64,000 nt of DNA. It comes from Nocardioides mangrovi. GTDB taxonomy: Bacteria; Actinomycetota; Actinomycetes; Propionibacteriales; Nocardioidaceae. Under the pieces are notes generated by a model. It ran no database searches. It was not told the origin of the DNA and saw only the letters and a list, made by a program, of their open reading frames with translations. The DNA is taken from NCBI RefSeq assembly GCF_020073815.1, contig NZ_JAIQZJ010000005.1, positions 62,001-126,000 of the forward strand, in the 5' to 3' direction. Positions 1 through 10,586 of this stretch are shown in pieces. A program made the translations under genes and the position numbers. Every line of letters begins with the position of its first letter. The first letter of the stretch is position 1.

Positions 1-111
1 GGCGAGCTCACCCTGCCGGTGGCGGCCACCTACCCCCTCGAGGAGATCGCGGCCGCCGTCACCACCAGCCTCGGCGCCGGACGGGTCGGCAAGGTGCTGC
101 TGCGACCCTGA
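1..111 (+). CDS. C-terminal end of a zinc-type alcohol dehydrogenase / quinone oxidoreductase (partial)
   Basis: Only the last 36 codons are inside the window; the 5' part lies off the left edge. The tail reads LPVAATYPLEEIAAA followed by GRVGKVLLRP and a TGA. This pattern (a YPLEE helix, then a short G-x-x-GKVLL strand) is typical of the C-terminus of zinc-containing or zeta-crystallin-like medium-chain dehydrogenases, which reduce quinones or ketones with NADPH. Family is inferred from this short tail alone, so substrate and cofactor cannot be stated. It converges with the MFS gene on the other strand, 4 bp away. Confidence 0.55.
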   Translation, partial: GELTLPVAATYPLEEIAAAVTTSLGAGRVGKVLLRP

Positions 112-115
112 GTGG

Positions 116-1501
116 TCAGGCGGTCGGTAGGGCGGCCGCACGGCGCGGTGCGGCGCGGTCCAGCGCGACCGCACCGGCCGCCGCGACCACGAAGAGCGAC
201 GAGACCGTCAGCAACGTCATCTCGAAGCCGTGCGACCGGCCGCCGTACGCCGCCATCAGCGCGACGCTCGCCGCGCTGCCGATCGTGAAGCCGAGGTAGC
301 GCAGCACCTGGTTGAAGGCCATCGCGCTGCCCGTCTCGGCCTGCGGCAGGTGCGGCACCATCAGCACCGCGAGCGAGGAGAAGGTGAAGCCGCTGCCGAC
401 CCCGCCGATGCCCATCGCGAGCAGCAGCTGCCACAGGTGGTCGTGCGCGAGCGCCAGCAGCACCGTCGACGCCAGGAAGGTCAGGCAGCCGGTGGGCAGC
501 AGGAAGCCCGGGCCGAGCGTGACGCGGGCACCGCGGGCGAGCTGGTTGCCGAGCACGCTCATCACGGAGTAGGGCACCAGGATCACGCCGGCCACCCACA
601 CCGGCATCGCCAGGCCGAAGCCCGGCTCGTCGGCGCGGACGAGCACCACCGAGAGCGTCAGCAGGCAGTACATGCCGAGGCCGGCGATGAGCGCGACCAG
701 GTTGGGCGCGGCCACGCCGGGACGCACCGCCATCCGCAGGTCGACCAGGGGCGTCGCGCTGCGCAGCGTCCAGAGCACCCAGCCGACCAGGACAGCGGCA
801 CCGGCGAGCCCCAGCCCGAGCGTCCGCGGCGAGGTCCAGCCCCACACCTCGCCCTCGCTGACCGCGAGCAGCACCGCGAGCATGCCGAGGCTGAGCAGCA
901 CGGCGCCCGCCCAGTCGACGCGCATCGGCACGGGCTCGGCCGACCCGGGCAGGTGCCGCCACGCCATCAGCAGCGTCGCGCCGGTCAGCACCGTGCCGAG
1001 TGCGTACGCCGCGGGCAGGCCGCCCAGCTCGGCGACGAGCGAGGTCACGGGATAGCCGAGGCCGGCGCCCGCGACGGTGGTGACCGAGAGCAGCGCGATC
1101 GCGCGGTTCATCGGCTCGCCGACCCAGGCGTCGCGGGCCACCGCGATCGCCAGGGGCAGCAGCGCCATCCCGACGCCCTGCATCGCGCGACCCGCCACCA
1201 GGACGCCGTACGACGTCGGCACGATCGCGATCGCGGTGCCGAGCGTGACGACCGCCAGGCCGGCCAGGATCGTCGGCCGGCGCAGCCGGCCGCTCGCGAA
1301 CCGCCCCACGATCGGGGTCGCCACCGCACCCGTCAGCAGGGTCGCGGTCAGCGACCACTGCGCAGTCGTCAGGCGGATGTCGTACGCCGACGCGATGCTC
1401 GGCACGAGCGGGGCGCCGAGCGACGACACCACCGCGGTGATGGTAGTGAGCAGCGCCAGGGTGGGCAGCAGCAGCCGCGGCCGCCCACCGGCATCGCTCA
1501 A
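116..1501 (-). CDS. MFS transporter, DHA2-like drug/metabolite exporter
   Basis: 461-residue polytopic membrane protein with repeated hydrophobic segments over nearly its whole length, consistent with a 12-14 helix major facilitator. An MFS-type signature is seen early (GRFASGRLRRP, about residues 66-76, the loop 2-3 motif) and a GxGxG-rich segment follows (MGIGGVGSGF). Proton-driven efflux is the usual role of DHA2-like members; the substrate is not evident. The start is a TTG at 1499-1501, only 4 bp after the typA stop on the same strand, so it is probably co-transcribed and translationally coupled with typA. An internal ATG start is possible but would cut into the first helix. Confidence 0.82.
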   Translation of the reverse strand: MSDAGGRPRLLLPTLALLTTITAVVSSLGAPLVPSIASAYDIRLTTAQWSLTATLLTGAVATPIVGRFASGRLRRPTILAGLAVVTLGTAIAIVPTSYGVLVAGRAMQGVGMALLPLAIAVARDAWVGEPMNRAIALLSVTTVAGAGLGYPVTSLVAELGGLPAAYALGTVLTGATLLMAWRHLPGSAEPVPMRVDWAGAVLLSLGMLAVLLAVSEGEVWGWTSPRTLGLGLAGAAVLVGWVLWTLRSATPLVDLRMAVRPGVAAPNLVALIAGLGMYCLLTLSVVLVRADEPGFGLAMPVWVAGVILVPYSVMSVLGNQLARGARVTLGPGFLLPTGCLTFLASTVLLALAHDHLWQLLLAMGIGGVGSGFTFSSLAVLMVPHLPQAETGSAMAFNQVLRYLGFTIGSAASVALMAAYGGRSHGFEMTLLTVSSLFVVAAAGAVALDRAAPRRAAALPTA

Positions 1502-1505
1502 CTGA

Positions 1506-3398
<1,893 letters not shown>

Positions 3399-3505
3399 GA
3401 GGGTCGAGTCTAGTGGCGCAGTGTGTCCGGCTCGGAATCCGCAGGCCGCATCAAGACTTCCGCAAGCCACCGCGGCCGGGTCCGGCGCCGACCTACCCTC
3501 GACGC

Positions 3506-5884
3506 GTGGGGGGCGCGCTGCGGCATGCGCTGACGACGGCGGTGGTCCTCGTCGGCGTGCTCGCCGTGCCCGCGGCGCCCGCCGACGCGGTCAGCACCGG
3601 GCGGCCGATCGCCGTCGCGGTCGCCGCCGACGGGACGTCGTACGCCGGGTTCGCGGCGGGCGGTCGGGTCCTCCGGCTGACGCCGGACGGCGACCCGGAC
3701 GGGTCGGTGACGCTCGACCGCGACGACCCGGTCACCGCCCTCGACGTCGACCCGGCCGGCACCCTCTGGGTCGACTACGGCGACAGCATCTCCCAGCTCG
3801 ATCCGGCCGACGGCACCCTGCTGGCCCACTTCAGCCACCGGCCCTCGCTCTCCTGCCCGGACGACGCCGCCCACGACCCGGGGACCTACGGCGGCATCAA
3901 GGCCACGGCCGACGCGATCTACGTCGCCGGGCGCTGCGCCCGCACGGTCGGCGTCTACAGCCCGCTCGGCGACCTCGAGCTCACCCTCGACCTGCCCGGC
4001 AGCGGCTACCCGCGCGGCATCGCGGTCAGCAGGGCCGGCGCCGGCGTCCCCGCCCGCCTCTACGTCTCGCTGCCGGACGCGGGCAAGGTCCTCGTCTACG
4101 ACCTCGCCGGGCTGAAGGCGACCTCCGACCCGGTGCGCACCCTGAGGATCGAGAAGGACAAGCCCGGCTACGTCACCCCCGTGCCCGGCGGCCTCGCCGC
4201 CGACGCCAAGGGCCAGCTGGTCGTCACCGACGTCGCCAACAACGCCCTCTACTTCTACGACGGCACCAAGGACTACCACTTCTACCGGACCCTCGGGCAC
4301 CCGCCGGACCCCGCGCCCGACAAGGGCTACCTCGACGACCCGTCCGCGATCGACCAGGCCGGCGAGAGCCTCGACGCCCACCTCTGGGTCGCCGACACCG
4401 GCAACGGCCGGGTCCAGCGCTGGTCCACCGACGGCACCACGCAGTGGATGACGAACGCCCAGCCGCCCGCCGACGAGGGGGCCCCGGTCAACACGGTGCT
4501 GCCCGCGGTCGAGGGCTCGCCGGCCGTCGGGCAGGAGCTCACCTGCGACGACGGCGCGTGGGAGGGCGACGTGGCGGCGTACGTCGAGAGCTGGCTGCGC
4601 GACGGTCGGGCTATCGGGGCGACCGGACCGACCCACACGATCACCTCCGCCGACGTCTCGACCGAGCTCAGCTGCTCGGTCGTCGCGACCAGCGCCACCG
4701 GTGCGCGGAGCGCGCCCGCGGTCAGCGACGCCTTCCCGATCCCCGGTGCGACGTCCCCGCCGTACGTCGTGACCCGTCCCGAGATCAGCGGCGTGACCAC
4801 GCCCGGCTCGGTGCTGCACTGCTCGCCCGGCACCTGGACCGATCCGAGCCCGGAGTCCTCCGTGCACGGCTGGCTGCGCGACGGCCAGCTGCTCGCGGGC
4901 ACCAACGCCGCCGACTACCTGGTGACCGCGAGCGACCTCTACCACCGGCTGACCTGCCGGGTGGTCGCGAGCAACGCCTACGGCGCCAGCAGGCCCGCGG
5001 TCAGCGACGCGGTGGTGATCGAGGACGGCGGCAGCGGCGACGAGGTCGGCCCACCGTCGAACGACCGCCGCCCCTCCATCGAGGGCACGGCGACGGTCGG
5101 CTCGGTGCTCTTCTGCGACCCCGGGACCTGGGAGAACGCGCCGCTCTTCAGCTACACCTGGCGGCGCGACGGCGATGCGATCGGCGGCAGCCAGGGCGAC
5201 CACCACACCGTCGTCGCCGACGACCGGGGCGCCTCCCTCACCTGTGAGGTGACCGGCACCAACCCCGCGGGGGCGGCGACCGCGACGTCCCCGGCCGTGG
5301 TCCCGACGGGCGGGAGCGGCGGCGGGGACGACGACCCCGACGACCCGGGCACCGGCTCCACCTCCACCTGCCGCGGTCGCCCGTCGGTGGCGATCGACCA
5401 CGGCCACCGCTACGCCCGCGACCCCTACGTGTCGCTGCGCATCCGCGCGCCGCGCGGTGCGACCGGCGTCGTGATCAGCAACGACGCGTCCTTCCGGCAC
5501 GCGGACACCCGCGGCCTGACCCGCTCGTGCGCCTACCCCTGGACCCTCGACAAGCGGTCGAGCCGGACGCCGAAGACCGTATGGGTCCGGTTCACCGGCG
5601 CGAGCGGGAAGGCCTCCGACCAGGTCGTGCTCGACTCCGCCGCCCCGCACATCCGGCGGATCACCGCGCGGTGGCGCGACTCGTGGTGGTCGTGGGTGCT
5701 CACCATCCACGCCTCCGACCGCGGCACCGGCATCGCCAAGGTCCAGGTCGGCCACACCCGCGGCGACACCCGGTGGGTGCCGTGGCGCCACCCGGTCAAC
5801 GACGTCGACAGCTCCAAGCTGCGCTGGGTGCGGGTCTGGGACCACGCCGGCAACGCGAGCGGCTGGTACCGCCTCCGGATCTGA
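3506..5884 (+). CDS. Secreted protein with NHL-like propeller and three Ig-like repeats
   Basis: 792 residues from GTG 3506. The longer frame from 3413 has no family-like N-terminus, whereas GTG 3506 gives a clean signal peptide (hydrophobic core TTAVVLVGVLAV, cleavage near APADA). Residues about 35-320 carry NHL/SMP-30-like blades (repeated GxxxYVAG, HPRG-like and VADTGNGRVQRW motifs). Three repeats of about 85 residues follow, each of the form PxIxGxxxxGxxLxC-xx-G-x-W ... LxC-x-V, with one Cys pair each, which suggests disulphide-bonded Ig-like modules. A C-terminal domain of about 170 residues is seen once. Function is unknown; it is presumably extracellular. It is a shorter paralogue of the gene at 6560. 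Confidence 0.85.
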   Translation: MGGALRHALTTAVVLVGVLAVPAAPADAVSTGRPIAVAVAADGTSYAGFAAGGRVLRLTPDGDPDGSVTLDRDDPVTALDVDPAGTLWVDYGDSISQLDPADGTLLAHFSHRPSLSCPDDAAHDPGTYGGIKATADAIYVAGRCARTVGVYSPLGDLELTLDLPGSGYPRGIAVSRAGAGVPARLYVSLPDAGKVLVYDLAGLKATSDPVRTLRIEKDKPGYVTPVPGGLAADAKGQLVVTDVANNALYFYDGTKDYHFYRTLGHPPDPAPDKGYLDDPSAIDQAGESLDAHLWVADTGNGRVQRWSTDGTTQWMTNAQPPADEGAPVNTVLPAVEGSPAVGQELTCDDGAWEGDVAAYVESWLRDGRAIGATGPTHTITSADVSTELSCSVVATSATGARSAPAVSDAFPIPGATSPPYVVTRPEISGVTTPGSVLHCSPGTWTDPSPESSVHGWLRDGQLLAGTNAADYLVTASDLYHRLTCRVVASNAYGASRPAVSDAVVIEDGGSGDEVGPPSNDRRPSIEGTATVGSVLFCDPGTWENAPLFSYTWRRDGDAIGGSQGDHHTVVADDRGASLTCEVTGTNPAGAATATSPAVVPTGGSGGGDDDPDDPGTGSTSTCRGRPSVAIDHGHRYARDPYVSLRIRAPRGATGVVISNDASFRHADTRGLTRSCAYPWTLDKRSSRTPKTVWVRFTGASGKASDQVVLDSAAPHIRRITARWRDSWWSWVLTIHASDRGTGIAKVQVGHTRGDTRWVPWRHPVNDVDSSKLRWVRVWDHAGNASGWYRLRI

Positions 5885-5910
5885 CCGGGCCGGTCACCGG
5901 GAGGCGGCCG

Positions 5911-5988
5911 GATATGTAACGCGGAGTTATGGGGTCCGGTGATCCGTTAGACCGGCTCGGTAGCGTCCATAACTCCGCGTTACATATC
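5911..5988. repeat. Perfect 22-bp inverted repeat with nested stem
   Basis: The left arm 5911-5932 begins GATATGTAACGCGG and is perfectly complementary to the right arm 5967-5988. The 34-nt spacer (5933-5966) contains a further small inverted repeat, CCGGT (5936-5940) with ACCGG (5951-5955). Each arm is also a partial palindrome (TAAC-N5-GTTA). It is AT-richer than its surroundings. It sits between the stop of the secreted protein and the start of the PPOX gene. It could be a bidirectional terminator, a tandem operator, or a dispersed repeat; the sequence alone does not decide. Confidence 0.85.
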
Positions 5989-6027
5989 TCGGCGTGGGTC
6001 TCACCGGCGTCGTGCTTGGGTGGAGGC

Positions 6028-6498
6028 ATGCCGCGCATCGCCACCGCCGACCGGGTCTCCCGCGACCAGCTGCTCGACTTCGTCCGCACCCGGCACCACC
6101 TAGTGCTCGTAACCACCCGCTCCGACGGGCGTCCCCAGCTCTCGCCCGTGACCGGCGGGGTCGACGCCGAGGGCCGGATCGTCATCTCGACGTACCCCGA
6201 CCGCGCCAAGGCCACCAACCTGCGCCGCCGTCCGGCGGCGTCCGTCCTCGTCCTCTCCGACGAGTGGGACGACGCCTGGGTGCAGGTCGACGGCACCGCC
6301 GAGGTGCTCGACATGCCCTCTCCCGAGGCCGAGGACGGGCTGGTCGAGTACTTCCGCTGCATCTCCGGCGAGCACCCCGACTGGGACGACTACCGCGCCG
6401 CCATGCGCCGCCAGGGCAAGTCGCTGGTCCGGATCACCGTGGAGTCGTGGGGTCCGATCGCGACCGGCGGCTTCCCGCCCGATCGCGCACCGGAGTAG
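6028..6498 (+). CDS. PPOX-class F420/FMN-dependent split-barrel protein
   Basis: 156 residues. Pattern LVLVTTRSDGRPQLSPV near the N-terminus, then a strand pair with KATNLRRRPAAS and a C-terminal W-G-P-I segment, is that of actinobacterial pyridoxamine-5'-phosphate-oxidase-like (PPOX class) proteins. Most of these bind F420 or FMN and reduce small molecules; the substrate is unknown. The first Met with family similarity is ATG 6028 (PRIATADRVS); an upstream extension would run through the inverted repeat. A GGTGGAGG tract lies unusually close (about 1 nt) to this ATG, so the real start could be TTG 6016. The gene sits between the two paralogous secreted repeat proteins. Confidence 0.82.
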   Translation: MPRIATADRVSRDQLLDFVRTRHHLVLVTTRSDGRPQLSPVTGGVDAEGRIVISTYPDRAKATNLRRRPAASVLVLSDEWDDAWVQVDGTAEVLDMPSPEAEDGLVEYFRCISGEHPDWDDYRAAMRRQGKSLVRITVESWGPIATGGFPPDRAPE

Positions 6499-6559
6499 GG
6501 GCCGGCACCGGTCCAGACGGGCGGCCCGGGAGCACGCGATCCGACGTTAAGGTTCCGGC

Positions 6560-9500
6560 GTGCGCGGCTTCGCCCCCCTGGGCCGCCTCATCGGTCTTGC
6601 CTTGATCTGCACCGGCCTCGGGACCGTGTCTTTGGTGACCGCCGAGACCGCCCAGGCTGCAGCGACCGACGGTCCCACGGCCATCGGTGTCAGTGGCGAC
6701 GGCACGTCGTGGGTCGGCTTCGCCGGCGGCGGCAAGCTGGTCCGGATCGGGCCCAAGGGCAAGAAGCTCAGCCCGGTCTCGCTGGACACCGACGAGTCCG
6801 TCGACGGCATCGTGGTCACCGACGACAACACCGTGCTCGTCGACCTCGAGACCAGCGTGATGGTGCTCAACCGCAAGGGCAAGCAGATCGACCAGTTCGA
6901 CCACGACCCCGTGCAGACCTGCAGCGACTGGCCCGCCGCGAAGTACGGCGGCATCGCCTTCGGCGCCGGCAAGGTGTGGGTCGCCGACCGGTGCTCGAGC
7001 ACGATGACCGTCTACCACCGCAACGGCGGCGTCGTGGCGACCGTCGACCTCCCGGGCGCCGGCCACCCGCGCGGCATCACGTACGGCGACGCCCAGGCCG
7101 GGCGGGTCGCGATGGTCTACGTCGCGATGCCCGACGCCGGCAAGGTCCTCGCCTTCCGCGCCCGCACCATCCGCAACGCGTCCAAGCCCGCCGACACCGT
7201 GCCCCTCAAGCGCCCGTACGGCGGCCGCGCGCCGCGCCCGAGCGGCCTGGCGGTCGACCGCTACGGCCAGCTCACGGTCAGCGACACCGCCAACAACGCG
7301 GTCTACCTGCTCGACACCAACAACGGCTACTCGCTCTACCGCACCCTCGGCCACCCGCCGCGCGCGAGCCGGCAGGCGGGGCGCCTCGACAACCCCAGCG
7401 CCCTGGCCCAGCACGACCAGGACGGTGGCTCGCTGTCGGGCAACCTCTTCATCGCCGACACCAGCAACGGCCGGGTCCAGCGCTGGGACACCGGCGGCTA
7501 CACGCACTGGGCGACGCGGGCGACCACGTCCTCCGGCGGCGGTGGTGGCGGCGGTGGCGACTGCGACGGCAGCGACTGGAACTGCGGCGGCGGGGACGAC
7601 GGCGGCGACAACGGTGGCGACGACGGCGGGGACGACGGCGGGGACGACGGCGGCAGCGGTGGCGGCTCGGCGAGCGCGCCGGTCAACACCGACGCCCCGT
7701 CGGTCACCGGGACCGCGGCCGTCGGGGGCGTCCTCACCTGCAACCGCGGCTCGTGGGCGAGCCCGCCCGGCGGCGGCACCCTGTCCTACGCGCGGCAGTG
7801 GCAGCGCAACGGCACCTCCATCAGCGCCGCGACCGGCGAGACCTACACCGTCGCCGCCGCCGATGCCGGCACCGCCGTCACCTGCAAGGTCACCGCGACC
7901 AACGCGGCCGGGACGACCAGCGTCACCAGCGCCGCGGTCACGATCTCCGGCGGGGGCGGCGCGGGCACGGGTCCGACCAACAGCGACCCCCCGACCATCT
8001 CCGGCACGACCGCGGTCGGGTCGACCCTCACCTGCGCCAAGGGCACCTGGGCCGGCGCCACCCCGATCGACTACGCCTACGAGTGGCGGCGCGCCGGCAC
8101 CGCCGTCGCCGGCGCGACCGCCGCCACGTACGTCGTGGTGTCCGCCGACAACGGCGCCGCGCTGACCTGCGCCGTCACCGCGTCCAACAGCGCCGGCACG
8201 ACGACCGTCGTCTCCGCCGCCGTCACGATCGGGGGCACCGGCGGCCCGACCAACGCCGTACGGCCCTCGATCAGCGGCTCCACCACGGTCGGCTCGACCC
8301 TCACCTGCGGCTCCGGAGCCTGGACCGGCACCCCGACGTTCACCTACCAGTGGAAGCGCGGCGGGACCGACATCTCCGGCGCGACCTCCGCCCAGTACGT
8401 CGTCGCGAGCGCCGACACCGGCACCTCGCTGACCTGCGCCGTGACCGGGAAGACCTCAGGCGGCCAGACCACCGCGACCACCGACCCGGTGGCGATCCCC
8501 GTCCCGCCCACGATCGGCGGCAACGCGGCGCCCGGCGAGGTCCTCACGTGTACGCCGCCGAACGGCTTCGGCTCGGGCGTCAGCTACCAGTGGCAGCGCA
8601 ACGGCACCCCCATCGCGCTCGCCACCTGGTCGACCTACACGGTGCTCAGCACCGACCCGCTCCTCGACACCGGGACCCTGCTCACCTGCACGGTGACCTC
8701 CGGCTCCTCGTCGGCGACCTCGGCCGGCAAGGTGATCGGAGCCTGGTCCGGCCACGCCCCGTCGAGCACGGGCACCCTCCCGTCGGTCTCCGGCAGCCCG
8801 GTCGTCGGCCAGACCCTCACCTGCGACCCCGGCTCGTGGGGTGGCCTGCCGCCGGTGACGACCTCCACGAAGTGGCAGCGCGACGGCCAGGACGTCGGCA
8901 CCGGGTCGACGTACACGATCGGCGCCGGCGAGGTCGGCTCCCGCCTGGCCTGCGTGGTGATCGCGGCCAACGGCGAGGGCAAGGCGGCCCTGGCCACCAG
9001 CCCGGTGACCGTGCTGCCCGCTGCGCCGGCGGTCGTGTCGCAGCCGTCGATCGCCGGAGCCGCGCGGATCGGCTCCGCGCTCACCTGCGACAAGGGCAGC
9101 TGGAGCGGCAGCGGCCTCACCTATGCCTACCGCTGGAACCGCAACGGCTCGCCGATCGCGGACACCGGGGCTGCGACGTACCTCGTGCTCAACCAGGACG
9201 CCACCGCGTCGTTGACCTGCACGGTCACCGCCACCAACAGTGCCGGCAGCACGTCGCGGACCACGACAGCGGTCACCGCCGACCCGCTCACGGGGAGCAC
9301 GCCGGTGCCGACGGTGGCCCCGTCGATCGCCGGCACCGCCGCGACCGGCCAGACGCTGACCTGCAACCGCGGCACCTGGACCTCGGCGACCACGCCGACC
9401 TACCTGACCCTCTGGCAACGCAACGGAGCGACTGTCGGCACCGGCTCGACCTACACGCTGTCCGCCGCCGACGCGACCGCCTCGGTCCGGTGCGTCGTGG

Positions 9501-9865
9501 TCGCGACCGTCCCCGGGGTCGCCTCCGGGGCCGCGCGGTCCGACGCGATCGGGGGCAACAGCTGCGGCGGCGCGATCGGCGTCGTGATCAACGGCGGCGA
9601 CGCGAGCACCGGCTCGGCGCAGGTGACGCTCTCGATCAGGCCGCCGGTAGGTGCGCACAGCGTGCAGATCACCGACGACGGCGACTTCTCCGGTGCCGCG
9701 TCGGTGCCGCTCGTCGACGGCTGCACCTACTCCTGGACGGTGCCGTCCATCCCCGGCCTGGCGATGGACACGACGGTGTCGGTGCGCTTCGACACGGCCG
9801 CGACGGTCTACACCGACACGATCACTGTGGCGGTGCCGAACCCGTCGTCCGCGTTGCGCTGGTAG
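6560..9865 (+). CDS. Large secreted protein with NHL-like propeller, Gly/Asp linker and seven Ig-like repeats
   Basis: 1101 residues from GTG 6560. Signal peptide core LIGLALICTGLGTVSLV ends near AQAAA. The N-terminal part, about residues 40-320, aligns by eye with the protein at 3506 (GxGTSWVGFAGGGKLVRI, HPRGITYGD, FIADTSNGRVQRWD) and should form a beta-propeller. A very low-complexity Gly/Asp linker follows (about 325-370). Then come seven modules with PSxxGxxxxGxxLTC ... LTCxVTAxN, each with a Cys pair; the fourth is divergent. A C-terminal domain is shared with the paralogue. Likely cell-surface or secreted; ligand unknown. A TAAGGT hexamer (6548-6553) just upstream may be its -10. Confidence 0.85.
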   Translation: MRGFAPLGRLIGLALICTGLGTVSLVTAETAQAAATDGPTAIGVSGDGTSWVGFAGGGKLVRIGPKGKKLSPVSLDTDESVDGIVVTDDNTVLVDLETSVMVLNRKGKQIDQFDHDPVQTCSDWPAAKYGGIAFGAGKVWVADRCSSTMTVYHRNGGVVATVDLPGAGHPRGITYGDAQAGRVAMVYVAMPDAGKVLAFRARTIRNASKPADTVPLKRPYGGRAPRPSGLAVDRYGQLTVSDTANNAVYLLDTNNGYSLYRTLGHPPRASRQAGRLDNPSALAQHDQDGGSLSGNLFIADTSNGRVQRWDTGGYTHWATRATTSSGGGGGGGGDCDGSDWNCGGGDDGGDNGGDDGGDDGGDDGGSGGGSASAPVNTDAPSVTGTAAVGGVLTCNRGSWASPPGGGTLSYARQWQRNGTSISAATGETYTVAAADAGTAVTCKVTATNAAGTTSVTSAAVTISGGGGAGTGPTNSDPPTISGTTAVGSTLTCAKGTWAGATPIDYAYEWRRAGTAVAGATAATYVVVSADNGAALTCAVTASNSAGTTTVVSAAVTIGGTGGPTNAVRPSISGSTTVGSTLTCGSGAWTGTPTFTYQWKRGGTDISGATSAQYVVASADTGTSLTCAVTGKTSGGQTTATTDPVAIPVPPTIGGNAAPGEVLTCTPPNGFGSGVSYQWQRNGTPIALATWSTYTVLSTDPLLDTGTLLTCTVTSGSSSATSAGKVIGAWSGHAPSSTGTLPSVSGSPVVGQTLTCDPGSWGGLPPVTTSTKWQRDGQDVGTGSTYTIGAGEVGSRLACVVIAANGEGKAALATSPVTVLPAAPAVVSQPSIAGAARIGSALTCDKGSWSGSGLTYAYRWNRNGSPIADTGAATYLVLNQDATASLTCTVTATNSAGSTSRTTTAVTADPLTGSTPVPTVAPSIAGTAATGQTLTCNRGTWTSATTPTYLTLWQRNGATVGTGSTYTLSAADATASVRCVVVATVPGVASGAARSDAIGGNSCGGAIGVVINGGDASTGSAQVTLSIRPPVGAHSVQITDDGDFSGAASVPLVDGCTYSWTVPSIPGLAMDTTVSVRFDTAATVYTDTITVAVPNPSSALRW
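7589..7657 (+). repeat. In-frame 12-bp tandem repeat coding Gly-Asp linker
   Basis: Units close to GACGACGGCGGG are repeated head to tail inside the linker of the large secreted protein, giving a DDGG-type peptide. The period is a multiple of three, so unit gain or loss would keep the frame and only lengthen the spacer between propeller and Ig-like stalk. Confidence 0.75.
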
Positions 9866-9883
9866 TCGCGCCGGTCGGTCGGG

Positions 9884-10573
9884 TCAGGCGAGCGCGCGGT
9901 CGAGGGCCGCGGCGACGTGCAGCGTCGTGCACGGGAAGACGGGGATGTCGGCGTCGGCCTGGCGGACCAGCAGCTCGAGCTCGGTGCAGCCGAGGATCAC
10001 CCCGCCCGCGCCGGCGTCCCACAGCTCGTCGATGAGGCCGACGACGCTACGGCGCGAGCCGTCGAGCACCTTCTCGTGCACGAGCTCGTCGTAGATGATC
10101 CGGTTGAGCGTGTCGTGGTGCCGCTCGTCGGGCACGTGCACGGTCAGGCCGTGCGAGGCGACCCGGTCGGTGAAGAACGACCGCGACATCGCGAACGTCG
10201 TGCCGAGGAAGCCGACCGAGTCCAGCCCCTGGGCCTTCACCGCCTCGGCGACCACGTCGGCCAGGTGCAGCAACGGGATGTCGACAGCCTCGGCGACCTG
10301 GTCCGCGACCCGGTGGAAGGTGGTCGTGCAGAGCAGCAGGAAGTCGGCGCCCGCCGCCTCGACGCCGCGGGCCGCCCCGACCAGCAGGTCGGCGACCTCG
10401 TCCCAGCGCTCCTGCTCCTGCAGGGCGTTGGCCCGGGCGAAGTCGACGGAAGCGAGGACGGTCTGGGCGGACGACAGCCCGCCGACCCGGTCCTCGACGC
10501 CACGGTTGAGGTCGCGGTAGTAGACCGCGCTGCTCTCCCAGCTGAGTCCACCGACCAGTCCGATCGTCTGCAT
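9884..10573 (-). CDS. Aspartate/glutamate racemase family protein (YgeA-like)
   Basis: 229 residues from ATG 10573 (QTIGLVGGLSWES); an ATG three codons upstream is also possible. The fold family racemises amino acids without cofactor using two Cys. Both are present: the first in LCTTTFH, the second in ILGCTELEL. The family usually has C-T-N-T at the first site; here the Asn is Thr, which may change substrate use. Length and the LGG-SWESS, H-ADV and GCTE motifs match E. coli YgeA-type broad-spectrum racemases as I recall them. The SDR gene upstream on the same strand stops 13 bp before this start, so the two are likely one operon. Confidence 0.85.
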   Translation of the reverse strand: MQTIGLVGGLSWESSAVYYRDLNRGVEDRVGGLSSAQTVLASVDFARANALQEQERWDEVADLLVGAARGVEAAGADFLLLCTTTFHRVADQVAEAVDIPLLHLADVVAEAVKAQGLDSVGFLGTTFAMSRSFFTDRVASHGLTVHVPDERHHDTLNRIIYDELVHEKVLDGSRRSVVGLIDELWDAGAGGVILGCTELELLVRQADADIPVFPCTTLHVAAALDRALA

Positions 10574-10586
10574 GACCGGCACTCTG

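Noticed and set aside
3399..3470. Longer typA start (24 extra codons)
   Set aside because: Codons match no TypA N-terminus; GTG 3398 precedes the family start and leaves the divergent promoter space.
3410..5845. 811-residue open frame opposite the secreted repeat protein, and many similar long opposite-strand frames (for example 12959-10587, 48162-45142)
   Set aside because: Shadow frames caused by high GC; the protein is Arg/Gly/Val/Ala-rich with no family motifs, while the other strand has a clear family or signal peptide.
7589..7657. 12-bp tandem repeat as a CRISPR array
   Set aside because: No spacers; units are in frame and code a Gly/Asp linker of the secreted protein.
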